Assembly: GCF_017305435.1 (NCBI RefSeq)
Contig: NZ_JAFKIP010000005.1
Location: forward strand, 124,001-188,000
Source of the DNA: Microbacterium sp.
GTDB lineage: Bacteria; Actinomycetota; Actinomycetes; Actinomycetales; Microbacteriaceae
Direction: 5' to 3'
Length of the DNA: 64,000 nt
The notes under the pieces were generated by a model. It saw only the letters and a list, made by a program, of their open reading frames with translations, was not told where the DNA came from and searched no databases. How positions within the stretch are numbered: position 1 is the first letter of the stretch; each line of letters starts with the position of its first letter. This document shows, in pieces, positions 38,047 to 46,271 of this stretch. A program made the position numbers and the translations under genes.

Positions 38047-38513
38047 TCGATCGACCAGTCGCCGCTCTTGCCGCCCGACTTCGCGAGCACCTTGACGTCC
38101 GTGATGACGGCGCGGTTGTCGACGGCTTTGATCATGTCGTAGAGCGTGAGCGCCGCGATGTTCGCCGCGGTCAGCGCCTCCATCTCGACCCCGGTGACGC
38201 CGTTCGTGACGGCGGTCGCGACGATGCGCACGCGGTCGCCCTGCGGCTCGAGGTCGACGGCGAGCTTCGTGAGGGGCAGGGGGTGGCAGAGCGGGATGAG
38301 CGTCGAGGTCTGCTTCGCGCCCATGATGCCGGCGAGTCGCGCCGTGCCGAGGGCTTCGCCCTTGGGGAGGGTCCCGTCGGCGATGCGCGCGACGACCTCG
38401 GTCGTCGTCACGAGCACGGCCTGCGCACGCGCCTCGCGCCGCGTGACCGCCTTGTCGGTGACGTCCACCATGTGGGCGGACCCGTCGGCGCGCAGATGCG
38501 TCAGGTCACTCAT
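38043..38513 (-). CDS. moaC: cyclic pyranopterin monophosphate synthase MoaC
   Basis: 156 residues: LTHLRADGSAHMVDVTDKAVTRREARA, then TSTLIPLCHPLPLTKLAVDLEP and VTGVEMEALTAANIAALTLYDMIKAVD, the standard MoaC signatures. With MoaA it converts GTP to cyclic pyranopterin monophosphate, the first step of molybdenum cofactor synthesis. It overlaps moeA by eight bases and mogA by four. Confidence 0.96.
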   Translation of the reverse strand: MSDLTHLRADGSAHMVDVTDKAVTRREARAQAVLVTTTEVVARIADGTLPKGEALGTARLAGIMGAKQTSTLIPLCHPLPLTKLAVDLEPQGDRVRIVATAVTNGVTGVEMEALTAANIAALTLYDMIKAVDNRAVITDVKVLAKSGGKSGDWSIE

Positions 38514-39825
38514 CGATCCTCCAGATCTCCACCTCGGCGCCGGCCGGGAGGGCTGCGACGCCGATGGGCACGTGCACGAGCACCGTCGCGCGCGCGTAGT
38601 CGCGCAGCAGGTGCGAACCGGGCGCGCTCACCTCGACGGTACCGTCCGGACGCAGCGCGCCGCGACGCACCTGGTGCTTGTGCTCGGGTGACGAGATGTC
38701 ATGAGCGAGCGGGGCGCGGTCGGTGGGGCGGTACGGCGCGAGCCCCGCCGCCCGACGCAGCACGGGTCGCAGGAACATCTCGAACGACAGCAGTGCGGAC
38801 ACGGGATTGCCGGGGAAGGCGATCACCGGCACCTCGCGCGCCGAAGCCACGCCCGGGTCCGTGCCGGTGCCGGTGTCGCCTGCGAGCCGCGCCGTTCCGA
38901 GCCCCTGCGGGCCGCCCGGTTGCATCGCGACGTGCCCGAATCGCACGCCGACCGGCTCCAGCGCGTCGCGGACGACCTCGAACGCCCCCGCGCTCACACC
39001 GCCGGTCGTCACGACGAGATCGACATCGAGAGGGGCGGTGATCGCGTCGCGCACGGCTGCCGCGTCGTCGGGGGCGAAGGCCGTCTCGACGAGCGCACCG
39101 CAGTCGACGAGGGCGGCGCGGAGCGATGACGTGTTCGCGTCGTAGATCTGGCCGCTGCCTAGGGCGGCGCCGGGCGCGCGCAGCTCGTGCCCCGTCGAGA
39201 TGAGCAGCACGCGCACCCGCGGACGCACGAGGGCGGTCGTGATCCCGGCGGCGGCGAGGGCGCCCAGCTGGGCCGGGCCGAGGCGGGTCGCGGCATCCAG
39301 GATCGTGTCGCCCACGGCGAGGTCGGCACCCGCCGGGCGCACGTAGGTGCCGGGGGAGGTCGGCGCGAGGAAGGCGACCGCGGCATCCGCCGGCGCATCA
39401 TGGATGCCGCCGCCGATGCCGACGAATCGGGGCGGATCGACGACCTCGATCGGCACGACGGCGTCCGCGCCGACTGGCAACGGCGCCCCCGTCATGATGG
39501 CGGTCGCCGAGCCCGGAGTGTGCGCGCCGACCGGATCGCCCGCCGCGCTCGTCCCTCTGATCGGCAGTCGGATGGATGCCTCTGCCGACGCATCCGCGAT
39601 ATCGGCGGCGCGCACGGCGTAGCCGTCCATCTGCGCGTTCGCGAACGGCGGCACCGCCACGGGGCTCGTCACTGCGACGGCGAGGACCCGGCCGAGCGCC
39701 GCGGAGCCCGAGAGGTCGACCCGTTCGGCGCGCGTCGGGTCGGCGAGGCGCGCGAGCACCGGCGCGAGCAGCGCTTCGACGGCGCGCGCGTGCTGAGCGG
39801 GCGTCGACGGGGGCGTCACGGTCAC
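38506..39825 (-). CDS. moeA: molybdopterin molybdenumtransferase MoeA
   Basis: 439 residues from GTG 39825, four bases after the moaD stop. Family marks are PPFANAQMDGYAVRAADI, ATAIMTGAPLPVGADAVV, VLLISTGHEL, VTTGGVSAGAFEVVRDAL and IAFPGNPVSALLSFEMF. MoeA hydrolyses adenylyl-molybdopterin and inserts molybdate. A Gly/Thr-rich insertion (ARLAGDTGTGTDPGVASAREV) before the IAFPGNP motif is unusual. GTG 39819 is a possible alternative start. Confidence 0.95.
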   Translation of the reverse strand: MTVTPPSTPAQHARAVEALLAPVLARLADPTRAERVDLSGSAALGRVLAVAVTSPVAVPPFANAQMDGYAVRAADIADASAEASIRLPIRGTSAAGDPVGAHTPGSATAIMTGAPLPVGADAVVPIEVVDPPRFVGIGGGIHDAPADAAVAFLAPTSPGTYVRPAGADLAVGDTILDAATRLGPAQLGALAAAGITTALVRPRVRVLLISTGHELRAPGAALGSGQIYDANTSSLRAALVDCGALVETAFAPDDAAAVRDAITAPLDVDLVVTTGGVSAGAFEVVRDALEPVGVRFGHVAMQPGGPQGLGTARLAGDTGTGTDPGVASAREVPVIAFPGNPVSALLSFEMFLRPVLRRAAGLAPYRPTDRAPLAHDISSPEHKHQVRRGALRPDGTVEVSAPGSHLLRDYARATVLVHVPIGVAALPAGAEVEIWRIDE

Positions 39826-39829
39826 GGCG

Positions 39830-40078
39830 TCACCCGCCGGCGAAGGGCGGCAGCACGTCGACCTGGCGCCCGAGCGGATGTGCGGCATCGCATCGCGCGA
39901 TGCCGTCGACGAGGAACGAACCCGACCGCAGCACGCGCGCCATCGGGTCGCCGTAGCGGCGCAGTAGCTCGGTGCGCAGGGTGCCGAGGGTCGCGTTCGC
40001 GTCGAGCACGAGCTCCTCCTGCTCACGCCCTGCGGCGTCGGAGGCCGCGGCGAAGTAGCGCACCGAGACGATCGACAT
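39830..40078 (-). CDS. moaD: molybdopterin synthase sulfur carrier subunit MoaD
   Basis: 82 residues, ubiquitin-like, ending in PPFAGG; the C-terminal Gly-Gly is the site adenylylated by MoeB and converted to thiocarboxylate. ATG 40078 has a -10 box TACGAT (40086-40091, minus strand) seven bases upstream; ATG 40087 is an alternative without one. First gene of the minus-strand moa/moe operon, 24 bases from the divergent moeB start. Confidence 0.88.
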   Translation of the reverse strand: MSIVSVRYFAAASDAAGREQEELVLDANATLGTLRTELLRRYGDPMARVLRSGSFLVDGIARCDAAHPLGRQVDVLPPFAGG

Positions 40079-40085
40079 GAGTGTC

Positions 40086-40095
40086 ATCGTATTCT
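40086..40095. promoter_or_regulatory. overlapping divergent -10 boxes of moaD and moeB
   Basis: TACGAT on the minus strand (40086-40091) lies seven bases before the moaD ATG. TATTCT on the plus strand (40090-40095) lies seven bases before the moeB ATG. The hexamers share two bases, so the two polymerases would exclude each other. Good -35 boxes are not visible. Confidence 0.5.
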
Positions 40096-40102
40096 GTGAG
40101 CC

Positions 40103-41275
40103 ATGAACCCGCTCGTCGAGCCGGGCCCGGCGCTGGGACCCGAGCACATCGCCCGGTACGGCCGCCAGCTGGCGCTGCCCGGCTTCGGTGAGCTCGCGCA
40201 GCGCCGCCTCCGTGCGGCGCGCGTCCTCGTGATCGGGGCGGGCGGGCTCGGGAGCGCCGTGGCTCCGGCCCTCGTCGGTGCCGGCGTCGGTGCGATCGGC
40301 ATCATCGACGACGACGCCGTCGAGCTCTCGAACCTTCACCGGCAGCTCAGCCACGGCGTCGCCGACATCGGCCGCCCGAAGGTCGACTCGCTCCGGGACA
40401 CCCTCCGCGCGATCGACCCCGACATCGTGGTCGAGGTCCACCGGGTGCGCGCGACGAGCGCCACCCTGCCCGGCATCCTGGCGTCCTACGACCTCCTCAT
40501 CGACGGCAGCGACAACTTCGCGACCCGGTACCTCGCCGCCGATGCGGCCCAACTCGCCGGCGTCCCGCTCGTCTGGGGCTCGATCCTGCGCTTCCAGGGT
40601 CAGGTCGGCGTCTCCGGGCCCGGCCACGGGCCCGGCTACCGCGACCTCTTCGCCGCCCCGCCGGACGAGCTCGCCGAGGGCGAGGTGCTCTCATGCGAGA
40701 TCGGCGGCGTGCTGCCGAGCCTGTGCACCGCCGTCGGCTCCTTCCTCGCGACGGAGGCGATCAAGCTCATCACCGGGATCGGCGAGCCGCTGATCGGCCG
40801 CGTGCTCTTCTACGACGCCCTCACGGCGCGGACGCGCGAGATCGCGTACGCCGCCGACGAGACGCGCGCACCCGTCACGACGCTCACGGATGCCGAGGCT
40901 CGCCGCGATACGGACGGCTCGGATCGTGACGACGCGGCCGTGTCCGCGGCCGAGCTGCTCCGCCGCATCCGGGCCGGCGAGCCGGTGCGCCTCCTCGATG
41001 TGCGCGGGCCGGATGAAGCGGAGCTCCAGCGCATCCCCGGCGGCGAGCTGCTGCCCCTGCCCGCTCTCGAGGCGGGGGCGAGCCCGGCGCCGGGAGCGGC
41101 GCTGATCGTCTACTGCGCGCAGGGTCCGCGCTCGCAGCGCGCCGCACGTGTGCTGAAGGGGCGCGGGTTCGAGGCCGCGTATCTCGCCGGCGGCATCCGT
41201 GCGTACGCGGACCTCGGCGGAACGGTCGAGACCGGCGCATTCGAGGTCGCCGCTGTCGAGGGAGCCCGGCCATGA
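40103..41275 (+). CDS. moeB: MoeB/ThiF-type adenylyltransferase fused to rhodanese
   Basis: 390 residues. The E1-like domain has the ATP motif VLVIGAGGLGSAVAPALVGAGVG, DDDAVELSNLHRQ and LLIDGSDNFATRY. A C-terminal rhodanese domain carries the active Cys in IVYCAQGPRS. It activates the MoaD C-terminus and supplies sulfur, like MOCS3. Both CxxC pairs that bind zinc in E. coli MoeB appear lost: the first site reads GPGYRDLFA and the second region (VLFYDALTARTREIAYAADETRAP) has no Cys. The stop overlaps moaE by four bases. Confidence 0.9.
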   Translation: MNPLVEPGPALGPEHIARYGRQLALPGFGELAQRRLRAARVLVIGAGGLGSAVAPALVGAGVGAIGIIDDDAVELSNLHRQLSHGVADIGRPKVDSLRDTLRAIDPDIVVEVHRVRATSATLPGILASYDLLIDGSDNFATRYLAADAAQLAGVPLVWGSILRFQGQVGVSGPGHGPGYRDLFAAPPDELAEGEVLSCEIGGVLPSLCTAVGSFLATEAIKLITGIGEPLIGRVLFYDALTARTREIAYAADETRAPVTTLTDAEARRDTDGSDRDDAAVSAAELLRRIRAGEPVRLLDVRGPDEAELQRIPGGELLPLPALEAGASPAPGAALIVYCAQGPRSQRAARVLKGRGFEAAYLAGGIRAYADLGGTVETGAFEVAAVEGARP

Positions 41276-41682
41276 CCCTGTACGCGCACGTCGTCGAGGG
41301 CCCGATCGACGAGGCGGCCGTCCGCGACGCGGTGGGGTCGGATGCCGACGGCGCGGTCGTCCTCTTCTGCGGTGTCGTCCGCGATCACGACGGCGGACGC
41401 TCCGTGCGTGCGCTCGACTACCGCGCGCACCCCGATGCCGAGCGATTCCTGGCCGACATCGTCGCCCGCGTGAACGCGCAGACCGGATGCCTCGTCGCCG
41501 CCGTGCACCGCGTGGGCGACCTCCGCATCGGCGATGTCGCACTGTACGCCGCGGCATCGGCGGGCCACCGCGCCGAGGCGTTCGCCGCGTGCGAGCTGCT
41601 CGTCGAGGAGATCAAGCGCGGCGTGCCGATCTGGAAGCGTCAGCACTACGACGACGGCGTCTCGGAGTGGATCGGCCTCTGA
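41272..41682 (+). CDS. moaE: molybdopterin synthase catalytic subunit MoaE
   Basis: 136 residues: VVLFCGVVRDHDGGRSVRALDYRAHPDAERFLADI, VAAVHRVGDLRIGDVALYAAASAGHRAEAFAACELLVEEIKRGVPIWKRQHY. The last segment contains the conserved Lys residues of the active site (KRxxPIWK). With MoaD it adds the dithiolene sulfurs. Coupled to moeB; followed by a tandem repeat and the convergent moaA. Confidence 0.95.
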   Translation: MTLYAHVVEGPIDEAAVRDAVGSDADGAVVLFCGVVRDHDGGRSVRALDYRAHPDAERFLADIVARVNAQTGCLVAAVHRVGDLRIGDVALYAAASAGHRAEAFAACELLVEEIKRGVPIWKRQHYDDGVSEWIGL

Positions 41683-41697
41683 GCGTGATCTCGATAC

Positions 41698-41833
41698 ACC
41701 GGCGCTGCGCGCCGGCACTCGATCACCGAAGGGCTCCCCGGAGCCGCGCTGCGCGCCGGCACTCGATCACCGAAGGGCTCCCCGGAGCCGCGCTGCGCGC
41801 CGGCACTCGATCACCGAAGCCCGCCCCGGAGCC
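41698..41833. repeat. three tandem 44-bp repeats between convergent moaE and moaA
   Basis: Copies begin at 41702, 41746 and 41790. The first two are identical; the third differs near its end. Each contains GGCTCCCCGGAGCC or a relative (hairpin) and CACTCGATCACCGA. The first is preceded by CC, completing the stem CCGGCGC-TGC-GCGCCGG. Hairpins without T runs between convergent genes suggest a bidirectional termination or mRNA-end element of a dispersed family. Confidence 0.85.
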
Positions 41834-41840
41834 GCGGGTG

Positions 41841-42938
41841 TCAGCCGCCGATGTAGCTCATCTCGATGCGCGGGCGGGCGGCGCGCAGCTCCGGCGTGAG
41901 ACTCGCGCGCTCTTCGGAGTAGCGGTCATCCCGTGCGCCCCAGATGGATGCCATTGCCGCCGCGAGCTCGTCATCGCTCGCCCCGCCGCGCAGAAGCGCC
42001 CGCAGATCGTGCCCCTCCGTCGCGAACAGGCACGTGAAGAGCTTTCCCTCCGTCGAGATCCGTGCGCGGTTGCACGTGCCGCAGAAGGTGTTCGTGACCG
42101 AGGAGATGACGCCGATCTCTCCGCCGCCGTCGAGGTAGCGCCAGCGGCGGGCGGTCTCGCCCGGGACCGCGGCGGGGATCTCCTCGAGGGGGAACAGCGC
42201 CGCGATGCGGGCGACGATCTCGGCGGCGGAGACGACCTCGTCGAGCTCCCAGCCGTTCGATGTGCCGACGTCCATGTATTCGATGAAGCGCAGGGTGTAG
42301 GGCGTGCCCTTGAAGCGTGCCGCCATCGCCTCGATCTCGCCGTCGTTCAGGCCGCGCTTGACGACCATGTTGAGCTTGATCGGCCCGATGCCCGCGGCGT
42401 GGGCCGCGCCGATCCCGTCGAGGACGCGTGACACGGGGAAGCGGACGTCGTTCATCCGCTGGAACAGCTCGTCGTCGAGCGAGTCGATCGACACCGTCAG
42501 ACGGTCGAGCCCGGCATCCTTCAGCGCCTGTGCCTTGACCGCGAGCGCCGACCCGTTCGTCGTGAGCGCGATCTCGAGGCGATCTCCGTCGGGGGTGCGG
42601 AGCGCCGCGAGTCGGCCGATGAGGTCTTCGACGCCGCGTCGCAGCAGCGGTTCACCGCCCGTCAGACGCAGCTTCCGCACTCCGTGGCCCGCAGCGACCC
42701 GGGCGATCCGCTCGATCTCGTCGAACGACAGCAGTTCATCGCGGTCGAGGAATGCGTAGTCGCTTCCGAACACCGCGCGCGGCATGCAGTACACGCAGCG
42801 GAAGTTGCACCGATCGGTGAGGGAGATGCGGAGATCGCGCAGGGGCCGGCGGAATCGGTCCGCGAGCATGCCCGTCGAGGGGAGCCGCTGCGCGTGCGCG
42901 GCTCGAGCCGTGCGCGGCGCCGTCGCTGTGATCGTCAT
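41841..42938 (-). CDS. moaA: GTP 3',8-cyclase MoaA (radical SAM)
   Basis: 365 residues. The N-terminal radical-SAM cluster is CNFRCVYC (Cys44, 48, 51), TGGEPLLR follows, and the C-terminal second cluster is [21 protein letters not shown]. The protein ends in Gly-Gly, as active MoaA does. It makes 3',8-cyclo-GTP for MoaC. ATG 42938 is the last in-frame start before the signature and gives normal length. It follows modC by 37 bases on the same strand and is probably cotranscribed with the molybdate importer. Confidence 0.96.
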   Translation of the reverse strand: MTITATAPRTARAAHAQRLPSTGMLADRFRRPLRDLRISLTDRCNFRCVYCMPRAVFGSDYAFLDRDELLSFDEIERIARVAAGHGVRKLRLTGGEPLLRRGVEDLIGRLAALRTPDGDRLEIALTTNGSALAVKAQALKDAGLDRLTVSIDSLDDELFQRMNDVRFPVSRVLDGIGAAHAAGIGPIKLNMVVKRGLNDGEIEAMAARFKGTPYTLRFIEYMDVGTSNGWELDEVVSAAEIVARIAALFPLEEIPAAVPGETARRWRYLDGGGEIGVISSVTNTFCGTCNRARISTEGKLFTCLFATEGHDLRALLRGGASDDELAAAMASIWGARDDRYSEERASLTPELRAARPRIEMSYIGG

Positions 42939-42975
42939 CGCCCGCCCCCCGTTTGGCTGGCAACAGTAGCACTGC

Positions 42976-44052
42976 TCACTCCGAGGATCGCGTGGAGACC
43001 TCGCCCTCGTCGACGTGGAAGACGAGGCGCGCTCCCGTGGCGACCCCGAGCGCCGCGGCGGTGGACGATGGGCAGACCACCGCGATGTCCGGGGCTTCCC
43101 GGCAGGTGAGGCGGATGCCGCCGGGCACCGGCTCCATGAGGTCGATCGTGCCCGCCCACGCGTTGTCGGCGTTCCCGAGGCCTTCCGCACCTGTAGCGAG
43201 GGGGCGCAGCCGTACGGCTGCGGGGGCGAAGGCGACCGAACCGGGCGCGCCCTCCGCGGGAGCCGTGCCGTGCCCGCGGAAGCGCAGGTCCGGTCCCGAG
43301 AGCGCCGGCACCCGGACAGCGCCGTCGGCCGTGCCCGTGCCGCGCAGGAGGTTCACACCCGCGACGGCGGCGACGAAGGGCGAACGCGGGTGGCCGAGCA
43401 CCTCGGCGGTCGCGCCCTCCTGCTCCACCCGGCCCTCGCGCAGCACGATCGTGCGGGCGGCGAGCACCACGGCATCCATCGCGTCGTGCGTCACGAGGAC
43501 GATCGGGATCGCGACGCGATCGCGCAGCTCCGCGACGATGCGGCGCACCTGAGTCGCGGTGAGCGCGTCGAGGGCCGCGAACGGCTCGTCGAGCAGCAGC
43601 GCGTCGGGGGCGGCGGCCAGGGCGCGCGCGATCGCGACCCGCTGCTGCTGCCCGCCGGAGAGCTGATGCGGTCGCCGGGCGGCGAGCTCCTCGAGCCCGA
43701 CTGCGGCGAGATGCTCCCGCGCCCGTTCTCGCGCCGTGTCTCGCCGCACGGCCTGGGCGCGAGGGCCGAAGGCGACGTTCTCGAGGGCTGTGAGATGGGG
43801 GAACAGCAGGGCGCGCTGGCCGAGCATCCCGATCCGACGCTCCTCGGCGGGCACGCGGGCGCCGAGCGCACGCTCACCCAGCGTGACCGTCCCCTCGGCG
43901 TCCGGGCGATGACCCGCGATGGCGCCGAGCAGGGTCGACTTGCCCGACCCGTTCGGCCCGAGCACCGCGACGACCTCCCCCGGCTCGGCGCGCAGCGCCA
44001 CGTCGAGCGTGAAGCCTCCCGTGCGGCAGCGGATCTCGGCGGAGAGAGTCAT
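42976..44052 (-). CDS. modC: molybdate ABC importer ATPase ModC
   Basis: 358 residues: Walker [10 protein letters not shown], signature [15 protein letters not shown], Walker [12 protein letters not shown] and switch His in [11 protein letters not shown]-terminal regulatory part (from about residue 240) resembles the Mop/TOBE region. The start overlaps the modB stop (ATGA), which fixes ATG 44052 even though the frame stays open through modB. Powers molybdate uptake. Confidence 0.93.
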   Translation of the reverse strand: MTLSAEIRCRTGGFTLDVALRAEPGEVVAVLGPNGSGKSTLLGAIAGHRPDAEGTVTLGERALGARVPAEERRIGMLGQRALLFPHLTALENVAFGPRAQAVRRDTARERAREHLAAVGLEELAARRPHQLSGGQQQRVAIARALAAAPDALLLDEPFAALDALTATQVRRIVAELRDRVAIPIVLVTHDAMDAVVLAARTIVLREGRVEQEGATAEVLGHPRSPFVAAVAGVNLLRGTGTADGAVRVPALSGPDLRFRGHGTAPAEGAPGSVAFAPAAVRLRPLATGAEGLGNADNAWAGTIDLMEPVPGGIRLTCREAPDIAVVCPSSTAAALGVATGARLVFHVDEGEVSTRSSE

Positions 44053-44876
44053 CGGATCGCGTCGGCCTTCCACCCGCGCATCAGCACGAGAACGGCCACC
44101 GCGACGGCGATGAGCAGCAGCGAGAGCGCGATCGCGGTGTCTTCGCCGACGCCCGCGCCGTTGAAGGCGGTGTAGATCGCGAGGGGCATCGTGCGCGTGA
44201 CCCCCGGCGCGTTGCCGGCGAACAGGGCCGTCGCGCCGAACTCGCCGAGCGCCCGCGCGAAGCAGAGCACCGTGCCGGCGACGAGTCCCGGTGCGACGAG
44301 CGGCAGGGTCACCCTCCGGAACACCGTGAAGCGCCTCGCTCCGAGGGATGCCGCGACCGCCTCGTGCGCCGTGCCGTTCGTGCGCAGGGCGCCCTCTACC
44401 GAGATCACGAGGAACGGCAGCGCGACGAACGTCTGCGCGATGACGACCGCGACGGTCGTGAACGGGATGCGCACGCCGACGAGGGCGAGGGCTCCGCCGA
44501 GCAGGCCCGCACGGCCGAACAGCGACAGCAGCGCGATCCCGCCGACGAGCGGCGGCAGCACGAGCGGCAGCGCGGTGAGCGTGCGGAGCGCTGCCGCGAG
44601 GGGTCCCGTGCTCCTCGCGATGACGAGCGCAAGCGGGACACCCAGCACGAGGCAGATGACGGTCGCGAGGGATGCCGTCGTGAGCGACAGGGCGAGGGCC
44701 TGCAGGGCGGCCGGCGCGGCGATCGCCGCCGGCACGCCCGCCCAATCGAGGCGCACGAGGAGGGCCACGAACGGCATCGCGAGCAGGAGCGTCGCGATGC
44801 CGGCAGGCACGATCAGCCACGCGGGCGGGCGCCGACGCGCCCCCGCGGAGGCCCGCGGCGCCCCCGCGGGGGTCAC
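44049..44876 (-). CDS. modB: molybdate ABC importer permease ModB
   Basis: 275 residues from GTG 44876, with about six membrane helices and the ATPase-contact loop HEAVAASLGARRFTVFRRVTLPLVAPGL, then ALGEFGATALFAGN, the ModB/CysT-type signature. It forms the membrane channel with ModC. Seventeen bases separate it from modA. Confidence 0.93.
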   Translation of the reverse strand: MTPAGAPRASAGARRRPPAWLIVPAGIATLLLAMPFVALLVRLDWAGVPAAIAAPAALQALALSLTTASLATVICLVLGVPLALVIARSTGPLAAALRTLTALPLVLPPLVGGIALLSLFGRAGLLGGALALVGVRIPFTTVAVVIAQTFVALPFLVISVEGALRTNGTAHEAVAASLGARRFTVFRRVTLPLVAPGLVAGTVLCFARALGEFGATALFAGNAPGVTRTMPLAIYTAFNGAGVGEDTAIALSLLLIAVAVAVLVLMRGWKADAIR

Positions 44877-44892
44877 GGTGCTCCCGCCGCGG

Positions 44893-45711
44893 TCACGGCG
44901 CTCCGAAGCCGAAGCTCTTCAGTACCTTCTGGCCGTCCGCGGAGAGGACGAACGCGACGAACGCGCGCGCCGCCTCGGGGTTCGGGGCCGCCGTGAGCGC
45001 GGCGATCGGGTAGACGTTCGTCGCGGCATCCGCCCCGTCGATCTCGACGCCCGAGACGGCGTCGCCCGCGGCGGTCACGTCCGTGCGGTAGACGAGGCCC
45101 GCGTCGGCCTCGCCGGACTTCACCTTCGTGAGGACCGCAGTGACGTTCTGCTCCTCGCTCGCGGGCGTCAGGGCGACGCCCGCGGCGGTGAGCAGCTTCT
45201 GCGCGGCCGAGCCGCACGGCACCTCGGCGGCGCACACGACGACTGTGAGGCCCGGAGCGGCGAGGTCCTGGAGCGACGAGATCTTCTTCGGGTTGCCGGG
45301 GGCGACCGCGATCTCGAGGGTGTTCGTGGCGAACGGCGCGGCCGCCGCCGCGAGGGCGGCGTCCGTCACCTTCGCCATGTTCTTCTCGTCGGCCGACGCG
45401 AAGACGTCGACGGTCGCGCCGCCGAGGAGCTGCGTCGCGAGCACCGACGAGCCGTCGTAGCTGATCGGCGCGACATCCAGACCCGGGTGGAGCTGCTCGA
45501 ACTGCGTCGCGAGCTCGTCGAACGCGCCGGAGAGGGATGCCGCGGCGAAGATCGTGAGCTCCCCCGTCAGCTCGGGCCCGGCGCTCGCCGTCGGCGTGGG
45601 CGCGGCGCTGGAGGCGGCATCGGTCGACGCGCCTCCAGAGGCGCACCCCGCCAGAGCGAGGGCGGCGGCGACGGTCAGTGCGGCGAGGGCGTGGCGGCGG
45701 AGCGTGATCAT
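44893..45711 (-). CDS. modA: molybdate-binding lipoprotein ModA
   Basis: 272 residues with a signal peptide and lipobox LAGC (Cys23), followed by a Ser/Ala/Thr-rich spacer. The binding domain begins LTIFAAASLSGAFDELATQFEQ, the ModA pattern in which AASL Ser residues contact the oxyanion. DVFASADEKNM and YPIAAL also fit. It delivers molybdate or tungstate to ModBC. The ATG overlaps the stop of the Mop-domain regulator. Confidence 0.94.
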   Translation of the reverse strand: MITLRRHALAALTVAAALALAGCASGGASTDAASSAAPTPTASAGPELTGELTIFAAASLSGAFDELATQFEQLHPGLDVAPISYDGSSVLATQLLGGATVDVFASADEKNMAKVTDAALAAAAAPFATNTLEIAVAPGNPKKISSLQDLAAPGLTVVVCAAEVPCGSAAQKLLTAAGVALTPASEEQNVTAVLTKVKSGEADAGLVYRTDVTAAGDAVSGVEIDGADAATNVYPIAALTAAPNPEAARAFVAFVLSADGQKVLKSFGFGAP

Positions 45712-46115
45712 ACGGGGGTGTCCTTCTCGGTCTCGAGGATGACCATCGTCGCCTTCACGACGGCGACGGCCTTGGATCCGATCTCCAGCTGCATCTCGCG
45801 CGCGGCTTCGGAAGACATGAGGGTGACGACGCGGTGCGGACCGCACTGCAGTTCGACCTGCGCCATCAGGCCGTCGATCTCGACCTTCGTGACGAGCCCG
45901 GTGAAACGGTTGCGCGCGCTCCGGCGCACGCCGCCCACGTCGGCGACGTCTGCGGCGAGACTCTGCGCGAGGCGCGCGAGCTGTGCGCCGTCGACGACCT
46001 GGCGCCCCGCGCCGTCGTGCGAGATGTCGAGGGTGCCGTCCGCGCCCCATCGGCGGACGGTGTCGTCGCTCACGCCGATCAGGGAGGACGCCTCACTGAT
46101 CCTGAAATGCGTCAT
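45708..46115 (-). CDS. HTH-Mop (TOBE) molybdenum-responsive regulator
   Basis: 135 residues. The N-terminal MerR/excisionase-like helix-turn-helix (FRISEASSLIGVSDDTVRRWGADGTLD) is joined to a single Mop/TOBE domain (SARNRFTGLVTKVEIDGLMAQVEL..., ending SKAVAVVKATMVILE) that binds molybdate in related proteins. As first gene of the mod operon with a perfect palindrome in its promoter, it is likely a ModE-like autorepressor built on a different HTH. ATG 46115 has TATCGT seven bases upstream; upstream in-frame codons would overlap the operator. Confidence 0.88.
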   Translation of the reverse strand: MTHFRISEASSLIGVSDDTVRRWGADGTLDISHDGAGRQVVDGAQLARLAQSLAADVADVGGVRRSARNRFTGLVTKVEIDGLMAQVELQCGPHRVVTLMSSEAAREMQLEIGSKAVAVVKATMVILETEKDTPV

Positions 46116-46122
46116 GAGAGGG

Positions 46123-46151
46123 ACGATAGTTCCGCATCTGCGGAACGACAA
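46123..46151 (-). promoter_or_regulatory. mod operon promoter with palindrome filling the spacer
   Basis: On the minus strand TTGTCG (46146-46151) and TATCGT (46123-46128) are 17 bases apart. The perfect palindrome GTTCCGCATCTGCGGAAC (46129-46146) fills the whole spacer and touches the -35 box. A regulator bound there would fully block transcription of the mod-moaA operon. Confidence 0.78.
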
Positions 46152-46184
46152 ATGGGGCTGCCGCTCCGGCGTGCGCACGGGCAC

Positions 46185-46242
46185 GAAAAAGGTGGCGCGA
46201 ACGCCGGGGAACCCGTCAGGGATCTCGGCGTACGCGCCACCT
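46185..46242 (-). terminator. Rho-independent terminator after the nitroreductase gene
   Basis: AGGTGGCGCG (46190-46199) pairs with CGCGCCACCT (46233-46242). Inside, after one A-A mismatch, ACGCCG pairs with CGGCGT, giving a 16-bp stem. On the minus strand it is followed by TTTTT (46185-46189). Confidence 0.85.
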
Positions 46243-46271
46243 CTGCACGCGGTGTGCGCGGTGTGCGCGGC

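Noticed and set aside
41698-41833. Possible CRISPR array
   Set aside because: The copies are directly adjacent with no variable spacers and there are no cas genes.
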